A stretch of 64,000 nt of DNA, from contig CM067366.1 of NCBI GenBank assembly GCA_034401795.1, positions 85,474,964 to 85,538,963 of the forward strand, in the 5' to 3' direction. Under the pieces are notes generated by a model. The model did not search any database, was not told the origin of the DNA, and was given only the letters and a program-made list of their open reading frames with translations. Positions 9,617-21,066 of the stretch are shown one piece after another; position 1 is the stretch's first letter, and the number at the start of each line of letters is the position of its first letter. This DNA is from Chaetoderma sp. LZ-2023a (Eukaryota > Mollusca > Caudofoveata > Chaetodermatida > Chaetodermatidae). Both the position numbers and the translations under genes were made by a program.

Positions 9617-10010
9617 TTGGAAGCATTTTGATGCTAAATATTTTGATGCTGAATATTTTGATAATTTGATTGATTGCTGAATATTTTGATGATTTGAGTG
9701 GTTGCTGAATATTTTGGCTATTTGTTGCTGAATATTTTAATAATGTGAGTGGTTACTGAATATTTTGATAATTTGTTGCTGAATATTTTGATAATTTGAG
9801 TGGTAGCTGGGTATTTTGATAATTTGATTGGTTGTTGAATATTTTGAGTGGTTGCTGAATATTTTGATAATTTGATGCTGAATATTTTGATAATTTGATG
9901 CTGAATATTTTGATAATTGGTTGCTAAATATTTTGATAATCGGTAGCTGAATATTTTGATTGGTTGCTGAATAACTTGATTGGTTGCTGAATATTTTGAA
10001 AACGATTTGA
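9617..10010. repeat. AATATTTTGATAATTTG minisatellite of arm A
   Basis: Irregular tandem copies of GCTGAATATTTTGATAATTTG with spacing of about 20-35 bp. The reverse-complement array lies at 22100-22425 in arm B. The core ATTTTGA resembles the TTTCAAAATATTC motif found in other repeats of this window. Confidence 0.85.
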
Positions 10011-10942
10011 CTGTGCAAATTTTAATTTCTTATTAGGCGATGTTAGGTAAGAGAGAGGTGGTCTGATAACAGAGCTCGAAGGAGGCGGAGGAGGAGGGAT
10101 GAGGAATGCTATCTCGGCCACCTTCTGCCTGGCACTGTCCGTTAAGAAAATGCATAAAGGTGGTCGCTTGTAGAGGTGTCGCGAGGGATGAGGAGGATGG
10201 CTGACGTATGCTACCGTACTCGCCGAGGCGTCGTCTTGCGCGATATCTCTGTACGAATATTTTGAAAATAATTGATTATAAGCCGTTGTTGGTTTAGCCA
10301 CCATCAACCCCCTCCGTGGTTTAAATCATTAAAAAAAATGGTAGTCATTTAATTATTAAATTTTCAAAATTGTTGTGGAAATGGTCATCATTGACGATCG
10401 ATGTTGTATAATATATATAGATAGTTTTATCTACCGTATTTTAAGCATCAGCCATTTAATTATCAAATCTAAAAAATATGAACAAAACGTGTTTCCCAGT
10501 CATTTAATTTTCAAAGGAATCATACAAATATGAAAAAAATGCGTACACAGTCATTTAATTTTCAAAAATCAGACACGTACACAGTAATTTTCCCAGTTTT
10601 AGATGTTGAATACTATTATATAGATAGTTTTATCTATCGTATTTATGTCCTTAAAGTGGCAGTCATTTAATTATTAAATTTTCAAAAATATGAACAAAAT
10701 GCGTTCCCAGTGAACGTCAATGCATTAATCGACTACGAACAATAGCGTACAGATGGCCATTTAAAACAGTAGCGTCCATCGATCACTTTTGACAGATCAG
10801 AATGTGTGCTTGTGTATGCATGTGTGAAGAGGGTTGTTGTGTGGAAAAACTTTATTACATTATTTTATTTTTTTGAACAGATAAAGAGTTCTCTTTCGAA
10901 GGATTTGTGGGCCCTGAAAAGGGCCGTGTATTGAGATAGGTC

Positions 10943-11209
10943 TCAGTCTTCGCAGATCCGCACAGGCGTGGTTGTCAGTTTGGTAACAAACTGTGCCATG
11001 TTTGCTTTTTGTATATCAGTTGGAGTATCACCGATTACAGGCCACCCATGCGGATACTGTTTGGTTGTTAATAGACAATAGCACTCCTTGCAGGTGTACA
11101 CCATCTCTTTAGGTTCTGTTTTCTTGATCATATGCCTGCAGACCCTCTTGTGTTTCGACCGCCGGCATATGGTGTCACGGATGTCAATGGAACACCAACG
11201 ACATCGCAC
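10943..11209 (-). CDS. Small cysteine/histidine-rich protein encoded in the TIR (arm A copy)
   Basis: An 88-aa reading frame, of unknown family. It contains CRWCSIDIRDTIC, then HKRVCRHMIKK, then a second pair CKECYC, giving a CxxC...C...H...C..H...CxxC pattern that could bind one or two zinc ions. The frame shown starts at a GTG; the arm B copy has an upstream ATG (MASITNF...) that in arm A is put out of frame by a 4-nt deletion, so the arm A version may be N-terminally broken. It ends RICED. Because it lies in the TIR, the full element would carry two copies. Function is not assignable; a DNA-binding role is a guess. Confidence 0.5.
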   Translation of the reverse strand: MRCRWCSIDIRDTICRRSKHKRVCRHMIKKTEPKEMVYTCKECYCLLTTKQYPHGWPVIGDTPTDIQKANMAQFVTKLTTTPVRICED

Positions 11210-12462
11210 ATACCCAGTGTCTGATCCGTCAAAGTACTGCTAGCCATTTAGCCGAATGTACATTAACATTTACATTTATACTACATCGCTCTACTACAAA
11301 AAATGTAAGGAATATCACGTGAGATGACTATCGACCTATTAAAAACTGTTGCGTACTGGCCTCATATAATGGCACATACATGCGGGCGAAAATATTGGAT
11401 ATGTTTACAGGCTAGACGCGATGGATCAGTTTGTTAAATGGTTAACGCGCATAGAATCTGTGCATGTTAAAAAAGTATCCGGAGAAATATGTTTTCTCTG
11501 ACCACCTCGTTATTGTGCATAAAGCATCTTTGATTCGCTTTTAATCCCTCAAGGTGTGTGCAAACGCGTTAACCTTCATCTAAAACTCTCAAACATGAAA
11601 CTAAGTGGCATCCTATCAGTCATTTAATTTTTTTTAAACAGCAAAGTGCATCGCTATGTGGGTAATATATAGGTAAACCAAGCGATGTTGTATGTATAAT
11701 ATTATATAGATAATAATCTTGCATCTATCGTATTTAAGGAGTGGTCTTTAAAGCGACAGTCATTTGATTATTAAATTTTAACAATTGTTATAAAAATGGT
11801 GCCGAACAATGTCCACCATTGTCATCGTTGACGAATAATGACGAGCACCCTTGTATGGTTTAACATATTAATTAGGTGGTCGATGCACTCCCTTGTGGTT
11901 GTAGTAAAAGGTATTTTGAAACTAAGTGGAATTGTGGCTTCCTATGTCAAATTGTCGCATTGAACAGCACTTTTTGAAGAGTTTGTGAAGGCACTGGTGC
12001 GAATTGTAGCTTCCTATGTCAAATTAGTATCAAAACTATTCGCTTAAACTACCAATGCGCCACGATTTAGGTTTGAAAAATCAGAAAATAACAGAATATT
12101 TTGAAACTAGCACGAATTGTAGCTTCCTATATCAAATTAGTATCCACCTTCGTTGCCCCTCCGTGGTACTGTGGTATCTAAGGTGAAAATAATAAGAAAG
12201 GTGGTCTGATAACGGAGATCGTAGGAGGAAGAGGAGGAGGAGGAGGAGGGATGAGGTATACTAGCGTACCTGTTTACAAGTCGTCAATGCGCGTATGAAT
12301 ATTTTGAAAATGATTTGACTGTAGTGTTAGCAACAACTTTCGATCAAATCGTTTCCAAGTTATTTAGTGAATATTTTGAAAATAATTTGACTGCGGTGTT
12401 AGCATCAACTTTTGCTAACATCATTTCCAAAATATTTAGCTAGGATGTAGATCCCTGGAATG

Positions 12463-13200
12463 TCTGGAACACCTCGCCAGTCAGCCAGTTAAATGTAATA
12501 AAACTAGGAATAATTACCATGTCCGGGTACACACAGTATGAATGCATTATGAGTACCTAGTCAATGAGACCCCCAACAACAAAAATAATATAGTTGGCTA
12601 ACCATTGTATAGACATTGTGGCCGCAACCACCTATTACCAATACCGACCATCACCACCACTAACACCACCACCATCACCACCATCACCATCCCTCTATAA
12701 CCACCAGCACCACTACCCACTACGCACCAACACCCACCACCAAGTATTAACCCCACCACCATCATCCACCACAACACCATTTTCCACCAACCCCACCGCC
12801 ATCACCACCAAGTTCAACATCACCCACTCCGATTTGTATATCGAGGGATGTGGGGTGGGGTGGGGTGGGGTGGGGTGGGGGGGGGGTCCCAGATGGGAAG
12901 CTACAATCATCAAACCAACATGCACATAAGGAACCAATGTTTTATTTGTATCCATATTTTTACATTGAAGAAAATATTACATATGATAAAACATATAGTT
13001 ACTGTAGCATAAACAAATAGTCAATGTTCTGGAGATCCATTTATCGATGACTGATTCCTTATGGATCAGATCCATCACCGACATCATCATCATCATTATA
13101 GTCAGCATCTAGATAGTTCCTTATATACTTCTTGATCAGAAACGGCTTCATCATATGCATACCCCTCAGTGATAAAATCTTTAGTTTCCCGATGAATTAT
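12463..13200. other. Internal unique region of the 13.5-kb element, left part
   Basis: Contains a CCACCA-rich stretch (about 12640-12830) and a polyguanine/GGGGT tract (12850-12890). ORFs in both orientations here derive from the triplet composition. No gene recognised before the C2H2 ORF. Confidence 0.5.
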
Positions 13201-13224
13201 TTTAATGAGCATAGAGTTCTGTAA

Positions 13225-13647
13225 TCATCTCCACTGGAACATTATCTCTATACACTTTGTAACTAAAGCATCAGCATATACGGAAATAGACACATTGCCT
13301 ACACCATTTGGGTCTGTGTTCACTTCACCATCCTCATCTTCTAAACCTGATTGTTCAGCATCTAAGACCTGCTTAATATTTAGGAATATGGTAAATAGTT
13401 CCTCATTGCCTATGGCTTCTTTTTCATCTTCACCTTCATCTTCACTCTCAGACTCTGCTGAGTCATCACCGGCTTCATTCCCTGACTTCGTTGTCTTATC
13501 ATCTTCACTATTCATCTCTGTCGTTTCTTCATCTTCACTGTCTAGATTTTCGCTATCTTCATCATTATGGAATCGGATCTTATGCCGCGTCAGGTCATTT
13601 GACCTATTAAAAGTTGAATCACATTCAAAACATTTATGTCTCGGCAT
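13225..13647 (-). CDS. Single C2H2 zinc-finger protein with acidic tail
   Basis: A 140-aa ORF starting at an ATG. Residues about 5-27 form one classical C2H2 finger (KCFECDSTFNRSNDLTRHKIRFH region, C-x2-C-x12-H-x4-H). Residues about 28-80 are strongly acidic and Ser/Glu/Asp-rich; the C-terminal 55 residues are a mixed segment ending IEIMFQWR. It is the only reasonable ORF in the unique middle of the 13.5-kb element. A single finger with an acidic tail could be a regulator or an element-encoded accessory protein. A second N-terminal copy lies at 1-116. Alternative: host gene fragment captured by the element. Confidence 0.6.
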   Translation of the reverse strand: MPRHKCFECDSTFNRSNDLTRHKIRFHNDEDSENLDSEDEETTEMNSEDDKTTKSGNEAGDDSAESESEDEGEDEKEAIGNEELFTIFLNIKQVLDAEQSGLEDEDGEVNTDPNGVGNVSISVYADALVTKCIEIMFQWR

Positions 13648-13820
13648 ATTGATTATAGGGTAAATCTAGTAAGTATTCAAGTTACAAGGTTCTTCAAATA
13701 AATCTGACTGCCTAAGGCAACCTAACTACTCTGCAGTTACACATCCAATGACTTTGCGATGTTTAAACTGAAATGAGAAAAGGGAGTGAATTTGTACCGT
13801 TTATAGGATTATATGTACTG

Positions 13821-14411
13821 TGGCCACAAATCCGCAACATGCACCCACAAATCTGCAACATGCCGCAGCAAATCTGCAACATGCGACCGCAAATCCGCAC
13901 CATGCAGCCACAAATCCGCAACATGCAGCCGCAAATCCGCAACATGCGGCCGCAATCCGCAACATGCGGTCGAAATCCGCAACATGCGGCCCACATGTGG
14001 CAGCACATGTATGCATGCATTTTGGCATGTATGTGCGTTCAGGCATGTACATACACTTGTTGCTATCTGCAACATGCGCCCGCAAATCTGCAACATGCGG
14101 CCGCAATCCACAACATGCGGTCGCAATCCACAACATGCGCCTGCAAATCTGCAACATTCACCCGCAAATCTGCAACATGCGGCCCACATGCAGCTGCACA
14201 TGTACACATGCAATTTGGCATGTATGCATGTTCAGGCATGTACATACACTTGTTGCCATCTGCAAAATGCACCGTCAAATCTGCAACATGCACCCGCAAC
14301 ATGCGGCCACAAATCCGCAACATGCAGTTGCAATCCACAACATGTGCCCGCAAATCCGCAACATGTCACAATCCACAACAAGCGGTCGCAATCCGCAACA
14401 TGCGGTGGTGG
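13821..14411. repeat. AACATGC minisatellite (second copy)
   Basis: Same array as at 290-880, with the same internal spacers. Overlapping ORFs on both strands are artefacts. Confidence 0.9.
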
Positions 14412-14550
14412 TTGGTGGTAGTGGTGCTGGTGGTGGTGCTGCTAGTGGCGGTGGTGGTGAAGGTGGTGGGTGATGGTGTTGATGCTGGTGGTGGTGGTGG
14501 TGGGTATTGGTGATGATGATGGTGGTGGCGGTGGTGGTGGTGGGTGGTGT
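14401..14550. repeat. GGT-rich microsatellite (second copy)
   Basis: Counterpart of 870-1020. Confidence 0.9.
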
Positions 14551-14934
14551 TTGCTGTCGCAATGTCTGGACAAATAGATAGCCAGCAGAGCCAGTCATTC
14601 CAATGATAAATTTTCAATAATAGTCTTCTGGCACATGCATGCGCACAAGGCGCACACCAGGGCATGCACACACATACACATGCACAAGGGCACAACATAT
14701 AACTAGCAGTATCGCATATTAGCATGTATGCATACAAGCGAGACCTTTATTAAACCCTCATTGACATACCCTCTCCAACCTATATGCCATTTTTCAGACA
14801 CCATGCTCTCACACATTCTGACCACAATGTCTAGACAAATGGATAGCTGTCAGAGCCAGTCATTCCGATGATAAATTTTCAAAAAATAGTCTTCTCTAGG
14901 GCTGCAAGTATGAATATGAAGAAATTTGCTATGG

Positions 14935-15545
14935 GTTGGCGGGTGTGTGGGTGTTGGTGGTGGGTTAATGCATGGTGCTGGGTGGAGGTCATAGTGGTGG
15001 TGGTGGTGCTTAGTGGTTGGTGGTGGATATCGGTAATGGTGGTAGTGGTATTGATGGTGGTGCTAGTGGCGGTTGTGGTGAAGGTGGTGGTTGTTGGGGT
15101 TGATGCTGGTGGTGGTGATGATGGTGCTTAGTGGTTGGTGTTGTATGATGGTATTGGCGGTAGTGGTAGTAGTGGTTCTGGTGGTGGTGCTAGTGGCGGT
15201 GGTGGTGAAGGTGGTGGGTGGGTGGTGTTGATGCTGGTGGTGGTGATGATGGTGTGTGTTGGTGGTGATGATGATGGTGGTGGTGGTGGTGGTGCTAGTG
15301 GTGGTGGTGGTGAAGGTGGTGGGTGGGTGGTGGTGATGATGCTGGTGGTCGCGATGGTGGTGTGTGCTGGTGGTGGATGGCGGTGGTGGTGGTGGTGGTC
15401 CCGGTGCTAGTGGCGGCGGTGGTGAAGGTGGTGGGTAGTGGTGTTGATGTTGGTGGTGGTGGTGGTGAAGGTGGTGGGTGGGGTGGTGGTGATGATGGTG
15501 TGTGTTGGTGGTGATGATGGTGGTGGTGGTTGGTGGGGGGGTGTG
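14935..15545. repeat. GGT-rich minisatellite with longer-period units
   Basis: Degenerate (GGT)n organised in units of roughly 100-130 bp containing GCTAGTGGCGGTGGTGGTG and GATGATGGTGTGTGTTGG. This is the tract that the Penelope-like element interrupts in the left copy. Predicted His/Thr/Pro-rich or Val/Trp-rich ORFs are compositional. Confidence 0.9.
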
Positions 15546-15690
15546 TTTGCTGGCGCAATGTCTAGACAACTGGATAGCCAGCAGTGCCAGTCATTCCAAT
15601 AATAGATTTTCAAAGATAGTCTTCTCTTGGTCTACAAATATGAATATGAAGAAAATGGAAATTTTCTTGAAGAAATTCGAGGGTTAGAGG
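15546..15690. repeat. Half-copy of MITE family P
   Basis: Contains GCCAGTCATTCCAATAATAG, AGTCTTCTCTTGGTCTACAA and GAATTCGAGGGTTA-like ending (AAATTCGAGGGTTAGAGG), matching one arm of family P. Confidence 0.6.
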
Positions 15691-16260
15691 TTTAAGAAAG
15701 TCTATATAGCACCCATGTAATGGTGTAACACGAGGTAGTCGCTTAGGGCAGGACTGAATTATACAGTAAAAACATGGTTATAACGTATCACTGCTCTGTA
15801 GCCAAAAACGATATATTTATATTTGTAGTAAACGACCATCTATGATTATGCTACTATGCTGGCAATGTTGCTCTTAATTGTTGAATCGTTATGCGTAGGT
15901 AAACAACAATAGCCGGTGAGCGGGTGCACGCTTTATCATCGATTTTTTTTAACTCTCAGCGAGGACATTGTAATATCTTGTGCTTTAACATTCTTTCATT
16001 ATTCGTTAACACGTGTCATGTTTGTAACTCGATTAAGGACAGATCTCACTGCTAATACGACACTGATGAATGGTAAAACTTTATGCCATACACGACAAAT
16101 ACTCTTTTTATCATACAGAGTGATCCGCTTGACAAACAATTCCATAAACGCATGTCACCCTCAGAGACATAATGCAGACATTTTAAAAGCTACAATAACA
16201 TCCCGCAACCACAAAATCTAAAACGACTGACGTTATTGCAAAAACAATTTCGACTATTAA
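15691..16260. other. Internal region of the 13.5-kb element without recognised gene
   Basis: No ORF with family resemblance. A 101-aa frame at 15916-16221 has no recognisable domain and is probably chance. Confidence 0.4.
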
Positions 16261-16289
16261 GTATTTAAAAACAATTTGCGCGTAAGGTC

Positions 16290-16990
16290 GGCTAAGCCAC
16301 CAGTCAAATCGTTTTTCAAAATATTCAGCTTGTACATAGTTTACTAATAAGGTTTAGCAGCTTAAACGCATCGTGACGACGAAATTTCACACCAGACAAA
16401 GTATTTGGATGGTGTTACAGCTAAATATTTAGGAAACGATTTGATCGTGTTAAGACAAATCGTTTTCAAAATATTCGTACGGTACAATTATCCATAGACA
16501 TTTATCGGTAGATAGTGGGGTTACAAAAGCATAATTAAACATATGACAACGCAGACATTCAAGTGATCTACTGATAAATTTTTCGAGTAATGATTTTTAA
16601 TAATGACGCAGGCAGTCAAATTATTTTCAAAATATGCGTGCATACCTTATAAACAAGTACACTAGCATCGCCCTCAAAACCAACCAGCAACTTCTACTGA
16701 GGAGGAATGCTATAGCATTCCGCCTCAACTGACGCAGGCAGTCAAATTATTTTCAAAATATTCACTAAATATCTTGGAAACGATTTGATTGAAAGTTGTT
16801 GCTAACACCACAGTCAAATTATTTTCAAAATATTCGTACAACAATAACGCGCATTGCCGGCTGATGCCTTGTAAACAAGTATGTTAGTATACCTCATCCC
16901 TCATGCCAGGCAGAGTTCGGCAGCGCTAGCATACCTCATCCCTCCTCCTCCCCACTCATCCGACCTCAATTATGCGCCCACCTCTACAGT
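16290..16990. repeat. Inner extension of arm B with repeated TTTTCAAAATATTC motifs
   Basis: Copies of CAAATTATTTTCAAAATATTC occur near 16310, 16470, 16620, 16740 and 16812, each followed by AAACGATTTGAT or similar. This part has no counterpart in arm A, so it marks where the two arms differ in length. Confidence 0.6.
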
Positions 16991-18241
16991 CATTCCAGGG
17001 ATCTACAGATCCGGCTAAATATTTTGGAAACGATTTGAGCAAAGGTTGATGCCAACACCGCAATCAAATTATTTTCAAAATATTCACTAAATATTTTGTA
17101 AACGATTTGATCGAAAGTTGTTGCTAACACTACAGTCAAACCATTTTCAAAATATTCATACGCGCATTGACGACTTGTAAACAGGTACGCTAGTATACCT
17201 CATCCCTCCTCCTCCTCCTCCTCCTCCTCATCCTTCTCCTCCTCCTCCTCCTCTTCCTCCTACGACCTCCGTTATCAGACCACCTCTCTTATTATTTTAC
17301 CTTACATACCGCAGTACCACGGAGGGGCAACGGAGGGGGATACTAATTTGACATAGGAAGCTACAATTCGCGCTAGTTTCGAAATATTCTGTTATTTTCT
17401 GATTTTTCAAACCTAAATCGTGGCGCATTGGTAGTGTAAGCGAATAGTTTTGATACTAATTTGACATAGGAAGCTACAACTCGCATTAGTGCCTTCACAA
17501 ACTCTTCAAAAAGTGCTGTTCAATGCGACAATTTGACATAGGAAGCCACAATTCCGCTTAGTTTCAAAATACTTTTTACTACAACCACGAGGGAGCGCAT
17601 CGACCACCTAATTAATACGTTAAACGATACAAGGGTGCTCGTCATTATTCGTCAACGATGACGATGGTGGACATTGTTCGCCACCATTTTTATAACAATT
17701 TTTAAAATTTAATAATTAAATGACTGTCGCTTTAAAGACCACTCCTTAAATACGATAGATGCTTGATTATTATCTATATAATATTATACATACAACATCG
17801 CTTGGTTTACCTTTATATTACCCACATAGCGATGCACTTTGCTCTGGGGTTTAAAAAAAAATTAAATGGCTGGTAGGAAGCAACTTAGTTTCATCTGAGG
17901 GTTTTAGACGAAGGTTAACGCGTTTGCATACAAATTGAAGGATTAAAAGCGAATCATAGATGCATTATGCACAATAACGATGTGGTCAGAGAAAACATAT
18001 TTCCCTCGATACTTTTATAACATGCAGATATTTTATCCACGTTAACCATTTAACAAACTGATCCATCGTGTCTAACCCGTGAACATATCCAATATTTTCG
18101 CCTGCATGTATGTGTCATTATATGGAGGCCAGTACGCAACAGTTTTTGATAGGTCGATAGTCATCTCACGGGATATTCCTTATATTTTTTGTAGTAGAGC
18201 GATGTAGTATAAATGTAAATGTTAATGTACATTCGGCTAAA

Positions 18242-18404
18242 ATGGCTAGCATTACAAACTTTGACGGATCAGACACTGGGTATGTGCGATGTAGTTGGTG
18301 TTCCATCGACATCCGCGACACCATATGCCGACGGCCGAAACACAAGAGGGTCTGTAGGCATATGATCAAGAAAACAGAACCTAAAGAGACAGTGTACACC
18401 TGCA
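18242..18404 (+). pseudogene. 5' half of the TIR zinc-binding ORF, interrupted by a transposon
   Basis: Starts with ATG (MASITNFDGSDTGYVRC), then WCSIDIRDTIC and HKRVCRHMIKK, and is colinear with the arm A ORF up to the TAC ACC TGC codons. The 2.5-kb transposon then splits the second CxxC pair. The 3' half resumes at 20927. Confidence 0.75.
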
Positions 18405-18874
18405 CTGCCCTACATCGACAAAAGGAAGTATGTCCAAGAAATCATTTTTTTTAGAAAATTAATAAAATGCGTTTATGGATAGCCCTGTGTCAATTTCCAG
18501 CACATTTCTGTCAAAATTATATCAGAGCGACACATATGTGTTAAAGATTACCATTATTTAGAAGAAAATCAGAATTGGTTCCTTTTAAACAAATTATAGT
18601 GACATACTTCCTTTTGCCATTGTATATCTGTGTTTCTAGTGTTCAAATTCCAGAGTAATCACACTTTACATCCTTTTGTCAGTGTAAATTCACATTTACT
18701 CCCTTTTGTAATTAAAGAAACGTAATGGGATAGATGAAAAGAGGGTTCTGTATCCAGTTTCTTCTTACAATAGACATATATACCATTTCCGAAAAAGTTG
18801 GTCCCGATCCCAGGACGATTCATAATAAAGAAAAATTAGTTACCTCTACGGGATGTAGAAATTGTTTGAGTGTA

Positions 18875-18906
18875 GCTTTCGTGACCATCTCGGTCACTTC
18901 TTCAGC
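18875..18906 (-). ncRNA. Hammerhead-like core, left arm
   Basis: Minus strand reads CTGAAGA, A, stem II GTGACC-GAGAT-GGTCAC (perfect 6 bp), then GAAAGC. All invariant core positions of a hammerhead (CUGANGA and GAAA) are present. Stems I and III and a cleavage triplet could not be confirmed by eye. Confidence 0.5.
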
Positions 18907-18970
18907 ACTAACACGGACGCGAAGTTCTTAGCATCGTCAGAAACTTGTTTCCAGCGACCGTCAGTTAGTG

Positions 18971-19002
18971 CTGAAGAAGTGACGGAGATGGTCACGAAAG
19001 CT
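18971..19002 (+). ncRNA. Hammerhead-like core, right arm
   Basis: Same core on the plus strand, with one G-G mismatch at the loop end of stem II (GTGACG against GGTCAC). Such cores are typical of Penelope-like element termini, so this palindrome may derive from one. Confidence 0.45.
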
Positions 19003-19594
19003 ACACTCAAACAATTTCTACATCCCGGAGAGGTAACTAATTTTTCCTTATTATATATACCATTGTTTAGGTTTGAAAATACAAAAAATCGTTCGAGTCC
19101 AAAAATTTATTTTCAAGTAAACACAAAACAATATGTAAATGTGTTCCTACAACAAAACCAAATGATCAATTTTTCTTTTAATGTTACAGTTTCATTAAAT
19201 TATTTTCATAAAAAATGGTTCCTTGTTTACGTAAAGGTGTTTTTAGAAACAAACTGTCACATTCTCAACTAATTTTACAGTTTCGTTGCATAATTTTAAC
19301 AGAAAAACATTTCATTAGGCAATTTAGGTGAAAATACAAATATGATTATTTAGAGTAGGCTAAACTTAAACATCATGGCCTGAATTCAATAAGGAGGTTT
19401 AGCTAGACTTGGTTTAATCTTTAAACCAGGTCTTAGACTAGCTATTACCAAGTTGTAAACCATATTTCGTACAATGAGAAATACACTTAAACTAACATGA
19501 TTATGCATAAAATATGATCGCCGTGGTATTTATGAATCAAATCTTTAGAACCTGGTAACAAATGATGGGTTACACCGAGTAACAAGCTAAACCG

Positions 19595-20014
19595 AATACA
19601 GGTAGGCAACTAGGTAATAAATCTAGAAATCAATACAGGTAGGGAGTCTAGGTAATAAATCTAGGAATCAATACAGATAGGCAGTCTAGGTAATAAATCT
19701 AGGAATCAATACAGGTAGGCAGTCTAGGTAATAAATCTAGGAATCAATACAGGTAGGCAGTCTAGGTAATAAATCTAGGAATCAATACAGGTAGGCAGTC
19801 TAGGTAATAAATCTAGGAATCAATACAGGTAGGCAGTCTAGGTAATAAATCTAGGAATCAATACAGGTAGGCAGTCTAGGTAATAAATCTAGGAATCAAT
19901 ACAGGTAGGCAGTCTAGGTAATAAATCTAGGAATCAATACAGGTAGGCAGTCTAGGTAATAAATCTAGGAATCAATACAGGTAGGCAGTCTAGGTAATAA
20001 ATCTAGGAATCAAT
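19595..20014. repeat. 38-bp minisatellite, about 11 units
   Basis: Unit contains AATACAGGTAGGCAGTCTAG and GTAATAAATCTAGGAATC; the first two units are slightly diverged and the rest nearly identical. It lies inside the 2.5-kb transposon. Confidence 0.95.
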
Positions 20015-20926
20015 TAGCCCTAAATCTTTAACCTTATAAATTAGGCCTTATAGGCCATATAATAATTGATTCGACATGCGCTCATGGCAAAATCTACTTC
20101 AAACCATTTACGGAATCGATGCTATTGAAAATTCTGAGGCACACGTGGCTCAATCCGGCCATGCATAAAAATGTGGCGGTATGGTCAGGTGAGCTAAAAA
20201 TTTCACACATTTTATTTTGTTTACATACTTTTAAATATTAACTCTATATTTAAAAGAGCATAGCATGGGATATACTATTTTACACTATTTGCAAAGATAT
20301 TTATTTATATCTTGCATGCTATGCTATAATAATAGTAATAATAGTAATAGTGACTTTGCTTATTATCTTATTTTTAATGGTAAACTGGAGCTGTAGCCTT
20401 ATAGTCTAGTTCTAGGAAAACTGACCAGTTTTTTAATTTAATAGCGGATCTGGTTTGTAGAGCTGACTTGTAAATTATTAAATCATGTACTTTGAACAAA
20501 CCATATTATATGTTTACAAGTAGACTGTACTCAATAGTGCAAATTCATACCTTTTTATGCACTTGTTACATGCAGTGAGTACCATGCATGACACATGAGC
20601 TAGACATATGCAAATTAGATATCTTTGACTGAAGATATTTCATTGACAAAAGGAACTATGTTCAGCATTTATAATGACAAAAGGGAGTATGTGTAATATA
20701 CTTCCTTCTGTCAAAGGAAATGCGGTTACTTCCTTTTGTCATTGTAATTGTCTGTGATGGGGAAGACATACATCATTTTGTTATTTTATAACTAAAAATC
20801 TAAAAAAAAATTTACATTGGCAATAGTTCCATTGAAAAGAGCAAGTCCAAAATAGGCAAGATGTGTCAAAATCTCAATTTTGAATTTTTTTTACTTACCC
20901 CCCTTTTGTCAGTGGAGGGCAGTGCA

Positions 20927-21066
20927 TGGAGTGCTATTGTCTATTACCAATCAAACAGTAGCTGCACGGGTGTCCTGTAATCGGTGATACTCCAACTGAT
21001 ATACAAAAAGCAAACATGGCGCAGTTTGTTACCAAACTGACAACCACGCCTGTGCGGATCTGCGAA
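20927..21066 (+). pseudogene. 3' half of the TIR zinc-binding ORF
   Basis: Continues the arm A ORF after the transposon (counterparts of ECYCLL...GDTPTDIQKANMAQFVTKLTTTPVRIC are recognisable). The last codons differ from arm A, changing the stop position. Confidence 0.65.

Larger units (their letters stand above)
9272..12462. repeat. Left long terminal inverted repeat (arm A)
   Basis: About 3.19 kb. Its reverse complement aligns along the whole length with 16991-22781 apart from the 2.5-kb insertion there. Landmarks shared in inverted order: GGGCGGCTGGTCG blocks (9290-9380), polycytidine (9561-9576), the AATATTTTGAT array, the AGG-rich tract near 10080, the zinc-binding ORF, CTTCCTATGTCAAATT blocks near 11940, 12010 and 12125, and the AGG tract near 12225. 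Confidence 0.9.
13532..15005. repeat. Right copy of the 1.47-kb duplicated segment
   Basis: Matches 1-1474 nearly base for base. It sits inside the 13.5-kb element and includes the 5' part of the C2H2 ORF, the AACATGC array, a GGT tract and two half-MITEs. Confidence 0.9.
18825..19053. repeat. Palindrome with 87-90-bp arms carrying divergent hammerhead-like cores
   Basis: Left arm 18825-18912 and right arm 18964-19053 are inverted copies with few mismatches, separated by about 51 bp. They share AAAAATTAGTTACCTC, GGGATGTAGAAATTG and the hammerhead-like core described separately. Confidence 0.85.
18405..20922. mobile_element. 2,518-bp non-autonomous DNA transposon with TGCA target duplication
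   Basis: Comparison with arm A gives an exact empty site: TGCA is duplicated at 18401-18404 and 20923-20926. Ends are inverted: CTGCCCTACATCGACAAAAG on the left and, reverse-complemented, CTGCCCTCCACTGACAAAAG on the right. Both ends hold several subterminal copies of a CTTCCTTTTGTCA-type motif in both orientations (about 18415, 18605, 18670, 18700; 20645, 20680, 20700, 20730, 20900), likely transposase-binding sites. No transposase ORF is present. The superfamily is not assigned; a 4-bp TSD is shared by several. Confidence 0.8.

Noticed and set aside
15916-16221. 101-aa ORF inside the 13.5-kb element
   Set aside because: No recognisable domain or compositional signal of coding; no counterpart elsewhere in the window.
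18734-19272. Short ORFs across the hammerhead palindrome (including VTEMVTKATLKQFLHPGE)
   Set aside because: They read through the inverted repeat and its ribozyme-like core; RNA structure explains the conservation better.
19595-20014. CRISPR-like array
   Set aside because: The 38-bp units are directly adjacent, with no unique spacers, and the genome is eukaryotic; it is a minisatellite.
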